Source: Bernardetia sp963719525
GTDB lineage: Bacteria; Bacteroidota; Bacteroidia; Cytophagales; Bernardetiaceae
NCBI GenBank assembly: GCA_963719525.1
Contig: CAVRCG010000004.1
Coordinates: 2,914,001 to 2,978,000, forward strand
DNA: 64,000 bases
Direction: 5' to 3'
Shown: piece by piece, positions 53,132 through 61,797 of the stretch
Position numbering within the stretch: the stretch's first letter is position 1
Layout: every line of letters begins with the position of its first letter
Translations under genes and position numbers: made by a program
Notes under the pieces: model-generated
What the model saw: the letters and a program-made list of their open reading frames with translations, nothing else
The model's database searches: none
Told to the model about the DNA's origin: nothing

Positions 53132-53491
53132 TTTATGTAGATTAATGAAGTTTATTTTGAAGAATTAATAATAAAGTTAAGCAATTAATAAAATTAATAC
53201 GTTATTTTGCATCAATCGATTACGAACTCATTTAATTATGAATTACAGATTGCGATGATAGTTGAACTAATACGTCATTATTACACAATAATAAGTCTTA
53301 TTATATTCCTTTCAAATTGTAACTTAATTTCATTAAACTATTTCTATGTGCTTCGTAATTAGCTTCGCTGCTTTGAGAGGTCATAATTTTTGGTCGTCCC
53401 TAGTCCTTGTTGGTGTCCTTACCAACGATTTTTTACTATTTGCACAAAAACTCTCAAATAACCTAATTTTTAATTTTTAATTGAATAGTTA
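53132..53491. other. Intergenic region with repeat words
   Basis: It contains a palindromic word TTGTTGGTGTCCTTACCAACGA at about 53408-53429, related to 19225-19356. A period-7 leader (CTAATTT, TTAATTT, TTAATTG, AATAGTT; 53463-53490) runs up to the rfbC start. No gene. Confidence 0.6.
53463..53490. repeat. Heptamer leader next to the rfbC start
   Basis: Four units, CTAATTT, TTAATTT, TTAATTG, AATAGTT, ending one base before the ATG at 53492. Confidence 0.5.
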
Positions 53492-54034
53492 ATGTATAAC
53501 AAAACAGATTTTGAAGGAGTTTGGGTTTTCGAACCCCGATTATTTGAAGACCATAGAGGTTACTTTTTTGAAAGTTTTAATTTAAAGGATTTTGAAAAAA
53601 ATACTGGCTTGAAGCCTAATTTTGTACAAGATAATCAATCTGGTTCAACGAAAGGAATAATGAGAGGGCTACATTTTCAAAAATCTCCTTCTGGGCAATC
53701 CAAACTGGTGCGAGTAATTGTAGGCGAAGTTCAGGATGTAATTGTTGATTTGCGAAAAGATTCAATTATGTATGGCAAAAGTTTTAGTATTAATCTTTCT
53801 GGAACAAACAAAAAACAACTTTTTATACCAAAAGGATTTGCACATGGTTTTTTGGTTTTGAGTGATTATGCCGAATTTTTTTATAAGTGTGATGCTTTCT
53901 ATGAGCCAAAAGCAGATATAGGAATGTACTTTAATGACCCCAAATTAAACATAGAATGGCAGATGGATGTAAATAAAATTGTTCTTTCTGAAAAAGACAA
54001 GAACTTACCTTTGTTTGATAGTGTAGAGTACTAG
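53492..54034 (+). CDS. rfbC: dTDP-4-dehydrorhamnose 3,5-epimerase
   Basis: RmlC/RfbC epimerises dTDP-4-keto-6-deoxyglucose at C3 and C5 in dTDP-L-rhamnose synthesis. The cupin enzyme shows FEDHRGYFFESFN, FVQDNQSGSTKGIMRGLHFQ (catalytic His in RGLHFQ), KLVRVIVGEVQDVIVDLRKD and FIPKGFAHGFLVLSDYAEFFYK with the catalytic Tyr region. Length 180 aa is normal. The other rhamnose genes (rfbA, rfbB, rfbD) are not in the window. Start MYNKTDFEGVWVFEPRLFED matches the family. Confidence 0.95.
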   Translation: MYNKTDFEGVWVFEPRLFEDHRGYFFESFNLKDFEKNTGLKPNFVQDNQSGSTKGIMRGLHFQKSPSGQSKLVRVIVGEVQDVIVDLRKDSIMYGKSFSINLSGTNKKQLFIPKGFAHGFLVLSDYAEFFYKCDAFYEPKADIGMYFNDPKLNIEWQMDVNKIVLSEKDKNLPLFDSVEY

Positions 54035-54228
54035 TTTTTTGAATAGTTTTCAATAAACTAGCAAGTCTGTTTTACTTACATGTAAGTGATTTTTGATTTT
54101 ATCTAACAAAAAATAATTCTGTGTGTTATTGTTTCATAGAATGGCTAATTCAATTTCCTTTGTAAAAAGTTTGACTTAGTCATTTCATTTTTTAATTTAT
54201 AACTCACTTTTAAAACTATTATATTTTT

Positions 54229-54723
54229 ATGAAAACTGCCATGATAGAAGTCAATCGAATTGCATTAGATAAAGAAAAAACAGATAAAACGGTTGAGCAT
54301 CTAAACGAAATTCTGTGTAATTATCAAGTATTTTACCAAAACTTGAGAGGATTTCATTGGAATTTATTAGGTCATCATTTCTTTTCTCTCCACGTAAAAT
54401 TTGAAGAATTATACAATGAAGCACAATTAAATATTGACGAAATTGCTGAACGAATTCTTACATTAGGACATACACCTCTTCACACTTACGAAGATTATTT
54501 AAAACATTCTACCGTAAAAGTACATAAGAATGTAAGTGGCGAAGTAGATTCAGTAAACGGAGTTATTTCAGGATATGCAACAATTATCAAAAAGGAACGT
54601 GAAACAATGCCTGTTGCTGGAGATGCTGATGATGAAGGAACTTGTGATATGTTAGGTGGTTTTATCAAAACACAAGAAAAAACGGTCTGGATGCTTTCTG
54701 CTTGGCTAGGAAGTAATAAATAA
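54229..54723 (+). CDS. dps: Dps family DNA-protection ferritin
   Basis: Dps forms a dodecamer that oxidises and stores iron and shields DNA in stress. The ferroxidase residues are in FHWNLLGHHFFSLHVKFEELYNE and NIDEIAERILTLGHTPLHTYEDYL. The C-terminal helix QEKTVWMLSAWLGSN closes the four-helix bundle. Length 164 aa is normal. Start at 54229, with an alternative Met five codons on. It has its own terminator at 54778-54814. Confidence 0.95.
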   Translation: MKTAMIEVNRIALDKEKTDKTVEHLNEILCNYQVFYQNLRGFHWNLLGHHFFSLHVKFEELYNEAQLNIDEIAERILTLGHTPLHTYEDYLKHSTVKVHKNVSGEVDSVNGVISGYATIIKKERETMPVAGDADDEGTCDMLGGFIKTQEKTVWMLSAWLGSNK

Positions 54724-54777
54724 GACTAAAAACAAGATAATACACTTTAGATTTTTTGTAAATTTTTATTAGAACGA

Positions 54778-54814
54778 ACACACACTTTGAATATAATTTT
54801 GAAGTGTGTTTTTT
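54778..54814 (+). terminator. Terminator of dps
   Basis: ACACACTT / AAGTGTGT stem, AT loop, then a T tract. Confidence 0.8.
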
Positions 54815-55049
54815 GCGTATAGAAATAGTTTTGGTTTCACTAAATACTTCGTTTTGTCAATGACAACATTACTAAAAACTAAGAAACAAACAATTATTCT
54901 ACTAGACATAAGCCGTTTTTGATACTTCGTTGTCAACGAGTATTTATCCTCTTTACTTCAACGACGGCTTTAGTATCATTGAGGGTAGGGTTGATAAAAA
55001 AAGCGAAGTGTCCATTAGTATTGTAAATAATATAAGAAATGTTGATTAT

Positions 55050-55091
55050 AAAAAACCTACTAAATTTCCAAAAAAAGAAACTTAGTAGGTT
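55050..55091 (-). terminator. Terminator of thrS
   Basis: AACCTACTAA / TTAGTAGGTT perfect 10-bp stem. On the minus strand it is followed by six T residues. Confidence 0.85.
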
Positions 55092-55117
55092 CTAAATAAT
55101 TCTAAAATTCAAAAAAT

Positions 55118-57063
55118 CTATTCAGCCAATTCAGCATCAACAGCTTTTACAAAATGGTTCATAAACTCATCTAAGTTCATTGTACCCAAATCGCCTTCTC
55201 CTTTCTTACGAACCGAAACGGTATTAGATTCAACTTCCTTTTCGCCTACTAAAAGCATATACGGAGTTTTGCCAACTTCTGCATCACGAATTTTGCGACC
55301 AATTTTTTCGTTACGCTCATCTACACTGCCACGAATATCTTTTTCACGTAGTTTTTGTACAATTTCTTTCGCATAATCATTGAAACGCTCCGAAATTGGA
55401 AGTACAACAAGCTGGTCTGGAGAAAGCCAAAGAGGAAAATTTCCTGCTGTGCTTTCAATCAAAATAGCTACAAAACGCTCAATCGAACCAAAAGGCGCAC
55501 GATGAATCATAACTGGACGGTGTGCTTTGTTATCCGAACCAATATATTCTAATTCGAAACGCTCTGGAAGATTATAATCTACCTGAATTGTTCCTAATTG
55601 CCATTTTCTTCCGATTGCATCACGAACCATAAAGTCTAGTTTTGGTTCAATAAAAAGCAGCTTCTCCATATTCAATGACCGTTTTTAATCCTTTTTCTTC
55701 GGCTGCTTCTTTTATCTGACGTTCTGCTAAATCCCAATTCGCATCATCGCCTACATATTTTGTTTTGTTGTTTGGGTCACGAAGAGAAACCTGTGCCGAA
55801 TAATCAGTAAAGCCGAATACTTTAAAGACATAAAGCACCAAATCAATAACACTTTTAAATTCGTCTTTTACTTGCTCTGGCATACAAAAAATATGAGCGT
55901 CATCTTGTGTAAATCCACGCACACGAGTAAGTCCGTGTAATTCTCCACTTTGCTCATAACGATAAACCGTTCCAAATTCTGCCAAACGCAACGGCAAATC
56001 ACGGTACGAATGAGGTTTTGTCTTATAAATTTCGCAGTGATGAGGACAGTTCATGGGTTTCAAGAAAAACTCTTCATCTTCCGAAGGTGTTTTGATAGGC
56101 TGAAAAGCATCTGCACCGTATTTTTCGTAATGTCCAGAAGTAATGTAGAGATTTTTGTGTCCAATATGAGGCGTAACAACAGGATCGTAACCACGCTTTA
56201 CTTGCTCTTTTCTCAAAAATTGCTCTAAACGCTCTCTAAGCATTGTACCTTTTGGAAGCCACAAAGGAAGTCCCAAACCAACACGCTCCGAAAAAGTAAA
56301 TAATTCTAATTCTTTTCCTAATTTACGGTGATCTCGTTTCTTCGCTTCTTCTACCTGTTCTAAATATTCCTTTAATTCTTTTTCTTTAGGAAAACTAATT
56401 CCATAAATACGTGTAAGCTGCTGACGGTTTTCGTCGCCACGCCAATATGCACCTGCCACATTTAAAAGTTTTACTGCTTTTATCGTTCCTGTATTTGGAA
56501 TATGAGGACCACGACACAAATCTGTAAAATTCCCTTGTGTATAGAAAGTGATTTTGCCATCTTCTAAGGCATCAATCATTTCTAATTTATAGGGGTCTGC
56601 TTTTTCTGTAAAGTAAGAAACAGCATCTGCTTTCGAAAACTTCTTTTCGTACAAATTCGTTTTTTTGTCTGGCAAGTTCTTTCATCTTCGCTTCAATTTT
56701 TGGCAAATCGTCAGAAGAAAAAGTTTTTTCGCCAAAATCAACATCGTAATAAAAACCGTTTTCGATAGGAGGACCGATAGCAAATTTTACGTTTTCGTAA
56801 AGAACTTCTAAGGCTTCGGCCAAAAGGTGAGCAGAAGAATGCCAAAAAGCCATTTTTCCGTTATCATCGTTCCATGTGAGAAGTTTTAAAGCTGTCGTTT
56901 CTGGTAATGGACGTGTAGAATCCCACACTTGTCCATTTACTTCGGCTGCCAGCACATTGCGTGCAAGTCCTTCGCTGATACTTTGTGCTACCTCAAAGGC
57001 GTTTGTGCCTTGTGGATAATTTCGGATGCTTCCGTCTGGAAGAGTTACATTAATTTCGCTCAT
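55118..57063 (-). CDS. thrS: Threonyl-tRNA synthetase, reading frame broken twice
   Basis: ThrS charges tRNA-Thr. The TGS domain (MSEINVTLPDGSIRNYPQGT), the editing domain with HSSAHLLAEAL, the class II core with FLKPMNCPHHCEIYK (zinc Cys) and YRYEQSGELHGLTRVRGFTQ, and the C-terminal anticodon domain with WLSPDQLVVLPIS are all present. As written the gene lies in three frames. The first break is a TTTT that should be TTT at about 56636-56639 (KEV-SKADAVSYF). The second is in a T5 run at about 55654-55662 (GEAAF-PKLDFMVRDA). The whole region is two bases over a multiple of three, exactly two insertions. Restored length is 647 aa, normal for ThrS. Being essential, it is almost certainly intact in the cell. 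Confidence 0.92.
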
Positions 57064-57213
57064 AAAAATGGGTTAGTTATCGCTTACAAACGCAACAACA
57101 TTTGGTTTGGAAATGAATCAAAGCTACAATTCCTTGATTTTTTTTAGTAATGAAATACAAATATCTAAAAATAAATGTAGAATGATAGAATTATTTTTTG
57201 TATTACCTTTGTT

Positions 57214-57555
57214 TTATTGATTAGGCAAAACTACATCAATATCAAAATTTATCTTAGATATAGCTTTATTAAGTTCTTTAGCATTGTAATCACTCTTAAA
57301 ACTAAGTAGCTCAAGAACCTTTATGCCTCCACCAACTTTAGCTCCTTCTTCTTGTGAAACTGTCACAGCTATATCAAAACTCACTTTCGTTATAGTACGT
57401 AAATCATTATCTACTTGTACGAAATCACTTGTCTGATTATGTCGTTTGTTTAGTGGATTGATTCCTGCATTATGTTCTAAAGCAAACTCCATTGCATCAA
57501 AAGTTCCTTTTATTATAGCTTTTAGCGTTTCACTAACGAATTTATCTAATTCCAT
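57214..57555 (-). CDS. Trypco2 (trypsin-co-occurring domain 2) family small protein
   Basis: The 113-aa protein from the ATG at 57553-57555 (MELDKFVSETLKAIIKGTFD) matches the layout of Trypco2: an N-terminal amphipathic helix, a short INP... segment, then strands TKVSFDIAVTVSQEEGAKVG, a glycine pivot and ISKINFDIDVVLP. Trypco2 domains occur beside trypsin-like proteases, VMAP and other effectors in conflict systems predicted by comparative genomics. No protease is adjacent; the upstream gene is a DUF4173 membrane protein 58 bp away on the same strand. The longer frame to 57705 overlaps that gene and is rejected. Confidence 0.7.
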   Translation of the reverse strand: MELDKFVSETLKAIIKGTFDAMEFALEHNAGINPLNKRHNQTSDFVQVDNDLRTITKVSFDIAVTVSQEEGAKVGGGIKVLELLSFKSDYNAKELNKAISKINFDIDVVLPNQ

Positions 57556-57613
57556 TATATTTTTATTTTTATAATTAATTTTTGATTTAACGCAGTCGCA
57601 AGTTACGAACAAC

Positions 57614-59186
57614 TCATTTCTCCTCCAACAAACTAATTGTACTCGCATCAGCGTAATTCCAAGAAACCCAAGTATATTTTTTTTGTTCTTCCAAATACTT
57701 CTCAATACATTTTTCTAAATAAGTTCCATAAGTGGTATTTCTATTAGGAGATTTTCTGTAAGTAGAAATTTTGTTTATATCATCTTTAAAATACTGTAGA
57801 TTCTCCTTTAAAATCGGTAAAGTATGTTCCGAACGACTTACCATAAATCCTATATCAATTTTGGCTTTACCTTCTGCTGTTTTACATTTTTCAATATTAT
57901 ATTTGACAATCAACATATCCCAATTTACGCACGCCATAAAAACAAGCATTGCATAAACTGCCCAACTATTGACTCTCCACAAATAAAAACTTGATTTATG
58001 ATTCTTAATTTTTACAAACAAGGAATACAAACCGTAAGCCGTTAGAGCCAAAAACAGTAAAACACCAATTCTTTTGTAAGCCAATCCATGTTCGATAATA
58101 TAATAGTACGTTCTGATAACTACCGAAATTACTAAAATTACGTTCTGAAAAATCCACACATAAGCTAACTTTTTGAGTAAGTCATTTTTGAGATAAAAAT
58201 TTAAGTTTTTGCGAAAGAAATACATCAAAATCCCCATAGAAAGTAAAATACTGACTATTAACATATACGTTCCTTCGTGAACTAATTTCGCCAGATTTTC
58301 AACTTCACTAATATCAAAGTTTAGCCACAAAAAATTAATATCGATGCCATTTACAACTAAAAGCAAAGCATTAACCATTGCAATCAAAAGTATTCCGATT
58401 TGATATTCTTGTTTCAAATCCATTGTTTTGAAAGTGCGTTGCTTTTTTGGTTCTAGTAATTCCATTTCACTTACTCGTCTTTCTCTGCTAGATTTTCTTC
58501 TTAGCACGTCCGTTTTCATGCTTTCCCATAGAGCAACTATTACAGTAGTTTCACGTTTTACAAGACTTACCAAAATTATAACAGCTCCAAGAAGTAGAAA
58601 CAGAACTTTTAAAAACGAAAAATCAACAAACAGACTACTCAAAACATCAAAGATTTTATTCCCAAGACTATCTGTTAATTTATCAAAAACTGGATTAGCT
58701 ATCTTGAAAATCACAAAAAATAAAATAAAAACAGCTAAAGGAATAACTAGAAGACGAAGTTTGCGAAGTAGAAGATTTTGAAACAGTAGTAGGAGTTTTG
58801 ATAAAACTAATCTGCTCCACAAAAGAAAGATGTACAGAAATAAGAGCTACCAAACTACTCCAAAAAGCCGAAGAAAGTAAACGAAGACTTTTTTGTTGAA
58901 AAAAACCTAGCATCAACCAAAAGGAAGTAATATGAGCAATTTTACTAATTATAGAATTATGAATAAGTACAGCAATCCCTGTAACGAAGGTGAAAAGAAT
59001 AGCTATTCTAACGTTTTTAGATTTAAAACTCTGCTTATAGAAGAATAAAAAAGCACCTATCAATAAATTCGAAAATATAAATAAGTTTAAGCCCAGCATT
59101 TCATTCCAAAAAAGAGCATTAAAAATCAATAGAAGAAGAAGCCTGAAAGCACTTTTAAAACTTTTTATTTCTGTGATACTTTTCAT
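57614..59186 (-). CDS. DUF4173-type polytopic membrane protein, one frameshift
   Basis: The N-terminal half (from 59186) has six or more hydrophobic helices (RLLLLLIFNALFWNEML, LNLFIFSNLLIGAFLFFY, VRIAILFTFVTGIAVLI, AFWSSLVALISVHLSF). The second frame continues RLLVIPLAVFILFFVIFKIA, more helices, and the DUF4173 hallmark TYYIIEHGLAYKRIGV. A ~110-residue soluble tail with Tyr/Lys-rich segments ends it. The break is at a forward TTTT at 58774-58777. Removing one base joins TPTTVSNLLLRKLRLLVIPL. The combined length is one base over a multiple of three, giving ~523 aa. Function unknown. The Trypco2 gene follows. Confidence 0.75.
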
Positions 59187-59455
59187 AGTATTTTTTATGA
59201 TAATGAGATGTTCTATATAGCTACGTTTTTTAGAGAAAAGAAGAAAGTCTAAATTATGTAAAATTTGGGTGCAGTGCTACAAATGTAAGTTTATTTATAT
59301 ATATTTTTGTGTTTTGCCTATAAAAAAGAAATACTAAAATCATCTTTCAGATATTCTATTTTCTCAAAACTCTATCTATTCAATAATTTAGTTTCCAAAC
59401 AAAATTCTAAAACTTTGCTTTATAGTTATTATTCTCAAAACTTACTATAACCACA

Positions 59456-60895
59456 ATGAAAGACTACAACTTTACTCGCCCAGTAGATACAAATGAATTT
59501 TCTGATGCAACTTCACTTTTAAAAGATTTTGAAATTGGAAAAACTACTTCACTTGATTTGGTAGAAAAATCGTTGCGAAATATTGCTGATAATCACGAAC
59601 GATTAAACGCAATGACACAGCTTTTTGCAAAAGAAGCACTAGAAGAAGCTAAAAAAAGTACAAGTAAAAAACCAACAGAAAAAAGAGGAAAACTAGAAGG
59701 AATTCCTATTTCACTCAAAGAATCAATAGGAATAGAAGGACAAGAAGTAACAGCAGGCTCAATCAGAATGCCAGCCAAAAGAGTAGAAAAAGACGCTTTA
59801 GTCGTTCAACGATTAAAAAACGAAGGTGCAATTATTATCGCTCGTACCAATACACCAGAATTTAGTTTTGGACATGAAACAAAGAGTCCACGTTTTGGAG
59901 TTACGAATAATCCATATTTGAAAAATTATATTCCGGGAGGTTCTTCTGGTGGTGAAAGTGCTTTGGTTGCTTCTGGTGGTTCGGTTATCGGAATTGGAAC
60001 AGATGTAGGAGGTTCTATTCGCTATCCTGCTCATTGTTGTGGTTTAGTAGGTTTTAAGCCTTCGGGTTTGGCAGTTAGTAAAGAAGGAGTTTTTCCATTT
60101 ACAAAAAGAGAAGACTGGTACCTCAACGAATGGTTTGCTGTTGGCTCTATTACGCATACAGTAAGAGATGCGAAGTTAGTTTATGAAGTAATTGCTGATA
60201 AAGCACCGATAAATAGTAGTAGTCTAGACAATGTAGAACTTATCATAAGTACAGATTTTGATTCGGAAATAAAAAACGAGAAAATAAAGGAAGCATTGAT
60301 AAGTGCAAAACAGGGTCTTCTAAATGAAGGACTGAAATCTAGAAATATTACTATTGAAAATATAGGCAAACTACATTGGAATTTTGGTAAAATGATGATA
60401 AAAGCAATGAAGTTGGGTTTGAAAGATTGGTTAAGAAATGAAAAAGATATTGGTATTTCTGTTTTTGTAGAATCTTTGCGTAGAGTAATTGGAGAAAAAA
60501 CGGTTTCGAATGAGATTTATTCCGTACTTTTGGCTTCTAAGTTTTTAGAACCTTCGGATAAAGACCTAGAAAAATTAATTCAGTTTTATAAAAAGGAAAA
60601 GGAAAAAGTATATCAACAAATAGGGCAACGAGGAATTTTGCTTCTCCCTACTTCTGGAGATATTGCTTTAAAGCATAATCAGACCATACAAATAGATATG
60701 TCGCCACTTGTTCCAAATATTTTTTCGCCTATGATTTTTACCAATGTAATGGATTTGCCTTCTATTACAATTCCTGCGTGGAAATATAGAGATAGAAAAA
60801 CAGGGCTGCCTACTTCTGTAATGCTTTGTTGTTTGCCAAATAGTGAAAACTTACTCTTTGAGGCTGCATCGAAATTAGAGAAAGTTTTGAATTAA
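59456..60895 (+). CDS. Amidase signature family enzyme (fatty acid amide hydrolase-like)
   Basis: The Ser-Ser-Lys catalytic triad of the amidase signature is visible: Lys in GIPISLKESIGIEGQ, the cis-Ser and nucleophile Ser region in PGGSSGGESALVASGGSVIGIGTDVGGS (in pieces), and IRYPAHCCGLVGFKPS. Length 479 aa is typical. The C-terminal half (MVLPTSGDIA-type region, FTNVMDLPSITIPAWK) is closer to eukaryote-like fatty acid amide hydrolases than to GatA, so a stand-alone hydrolase is likely. GatB/GatC are not adjacent. Substrate unknown. ATG at 59456. Confidence 0.88.
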   Translation: MKDYNFTRPVDTNEFSDATSLLKDFEIGKTTSLDLVEKSLRNIADNHERLNAMTQLFAKEALEEAKKSTSKKPTEKRGKLEGIPISLKESIGIEGQEVTAGSIRMPAKRVEKDALVVQRLKNEGAIIIARTNTPEFSFGHETKSPRFGVTNNPYLKNYIPGGSSGGESALVASGGSVIGIGTDVGGSIRYPAHCCGLVGFKPSGLAVSKEGVFPFTKREDWYLNEWFAVGSITHTVRDAKLVYEVIADKAPINSSSLDNVELIISTDFDSEIKNEKIKEALISAKQGLLNEGLKSRNITIENIGKLHWNFGKMMIKAMKLGLKDWLRNEKDIGISVFVESLRRVIGEKTVSNEIYSVLLASKFLEPSDKDLEKLIQFYKKEKEKVYQQIGQRGILLLPTSGDIALKHNQTIQIDMSPLVPNIFSPMIFTNVMDLPSITIPAWKYRDRKTGLPTSVMLCCLPNSENLLFEAASKLEKVLN

Positions 60896-61007
60896 TTTTT
60901 TATTGAATGGCTTTTTTAAATACAAGGTTCGCAAAGAAGACAGAGGATAAAAACACAATTTTTCATTATTATTCTCATCATCAAGAAATCAAATATCACT
61001 TAATTCA

Positions 61008-61322
61008 ATGTTACAATTTTTCAAATACATAGGAAATTCTAGGTTTTTAGTAGTTCTTCTTCCCACAATTATATTTGTAGGTTTTTACGTTTTTCTAAAA
61101 TTTTTCTTTGTTCTTTTTTCTGACCGACATCAATTACAGGTTTCTACACCTTCTGAAAAAATTGTTTCTACTATTCGCAACAATATCGGTAAGAAAAAAG
61201 ATTCTACAAGAAGAAAAATCAATAATGATTCTACTTCTCTAAAAGACAAATTTTACGACAGTAAAGAAAGTTATAATGTCGAAGCAACAAAGAAAGATAC
61301 TACACTTAGAAAAATACCATAA
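61008..61322 (+). CDS. Small single-pass membrane protein, 104 aa
   Basis: One N-terminal transmembrane helix (FLVVLLPTIIFVGFYVFLKF) is followed by a charged, probably disordered K/S/T/N-rich tail (KKDSTRRKINNDSTSLKDKF). No family is recognised. The ATG at 61008 is clear. It is 112 bp past the amidase and may share its transcript. A repetitive composition like this is common in species-specific proteins, so the confidence is moderate. Confidence 0.5.
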   Translation: MLQFFKYIGNSRFLVVLLPTIIFVGFYVFLKFFFVLFSDRHQLQVSTPSEKIVSTIRNNIGKKKDSTRRKINNDSTSLKDKFYDSKESYNVEATKKDTTLRKIP

Positions 61323-61410
61323 AAAACAGAAGTTATTCAAGATTATTTAGTACGATAAAAAAGTTAGTTTAGATAAATCTGTTCCTTTCTCCTACGAAAA
61401 TTAAAATAAA

Positions 61411-61775
61411 GGTCATTACAGTTTATTTAGTAACGCTATTTTTCCATAGCACTAAGTTTGCAAACCTAGTGCTATGGAAAAATGAGACAGTTTTACATTT
61501 TGAGATAAATTGTTGATTACTAAACCTATAAATAACTGATGTTACGCAACATCAAGGTTTAAAGAAATTTAGACGAAACCCACGAATTTATTCGTGGGAA
61601 AGTAACCCCTATTTTTTACGTAAATCTGCTCTTCCGTTCTATTAAAATTGCTCCTTTTACTATAGAATACAGTAGAAAAAAAAAGACGAAAGGGTTAGAA
61701 GGTGGTGGTAGTTTCCACGAATAAATTCGTGGGTTTCATTTTAATTGCGTAACATCAGTAAATAACCGTGATAAC
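61411..61775. mobile_element. Interrupted copy of the palindromic TTATCACGGTT element
   Basis: Reading the 24541-24668 element in reverse gives the same order here: a diverged left end (GGTCATTACAGTTTATTTAG), the 44-bp palindrome (61439-61482, one mismatch), the flank GACAGTTTTACATTTTGAG, and the right end ATAACCGTGATAACG at 61761-61775. In between, at the TAAATAA just before CCGTGATAA, MITE copy 3 is inserted. Its length without the insertion would be about 135 bp, close to the 128 bp of the other copy. Confidence 0.75.
61536..61758 (+). mobile_element. MITE-like element, copy 3 (223 bp), nested
   Basis: CTGATGTTACGCAACATCA at the left, TTGCGTAACATCAG at the right, flanked by perfect 7-bp duplications TAAATAA (61529-61535, 61759-61765). 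Internal CCCACGAATTTATTCGTGGG and GGTGGTGGTAG are conserved. It is non-coding. It sits inside an older palindromic element, giving a relative age order. Confidence 0.88.
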
Positions 61776-61797
61776 GCTTAACATACGAATAATAAAT

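Larger units (their letters stand above)
54724..55117. other. Intergenic region with terminators and an imperfect inverted repeat
   Basis: Apart from terminators for dps and thrS, the central part (about 54840-55015) carries mirrored words: TACTTCGTTTTGTC / GACACTTCGCTTTTTT-type ends and GCCGTTTTTGATAC / ACGACGGCTTTAGTATC inside. It may be another worn MITE. No reading frame. Confidence 0.5.

Noticed and set aside
57556..57705. N-terminal extension of the Trypco2 protein
   Set aside because: The extra 50 residues overlap the DUF4173 gene and contain a Cys/Trp-rich stretch unlike the family; the ATG at 57553-57555 fits the domain.
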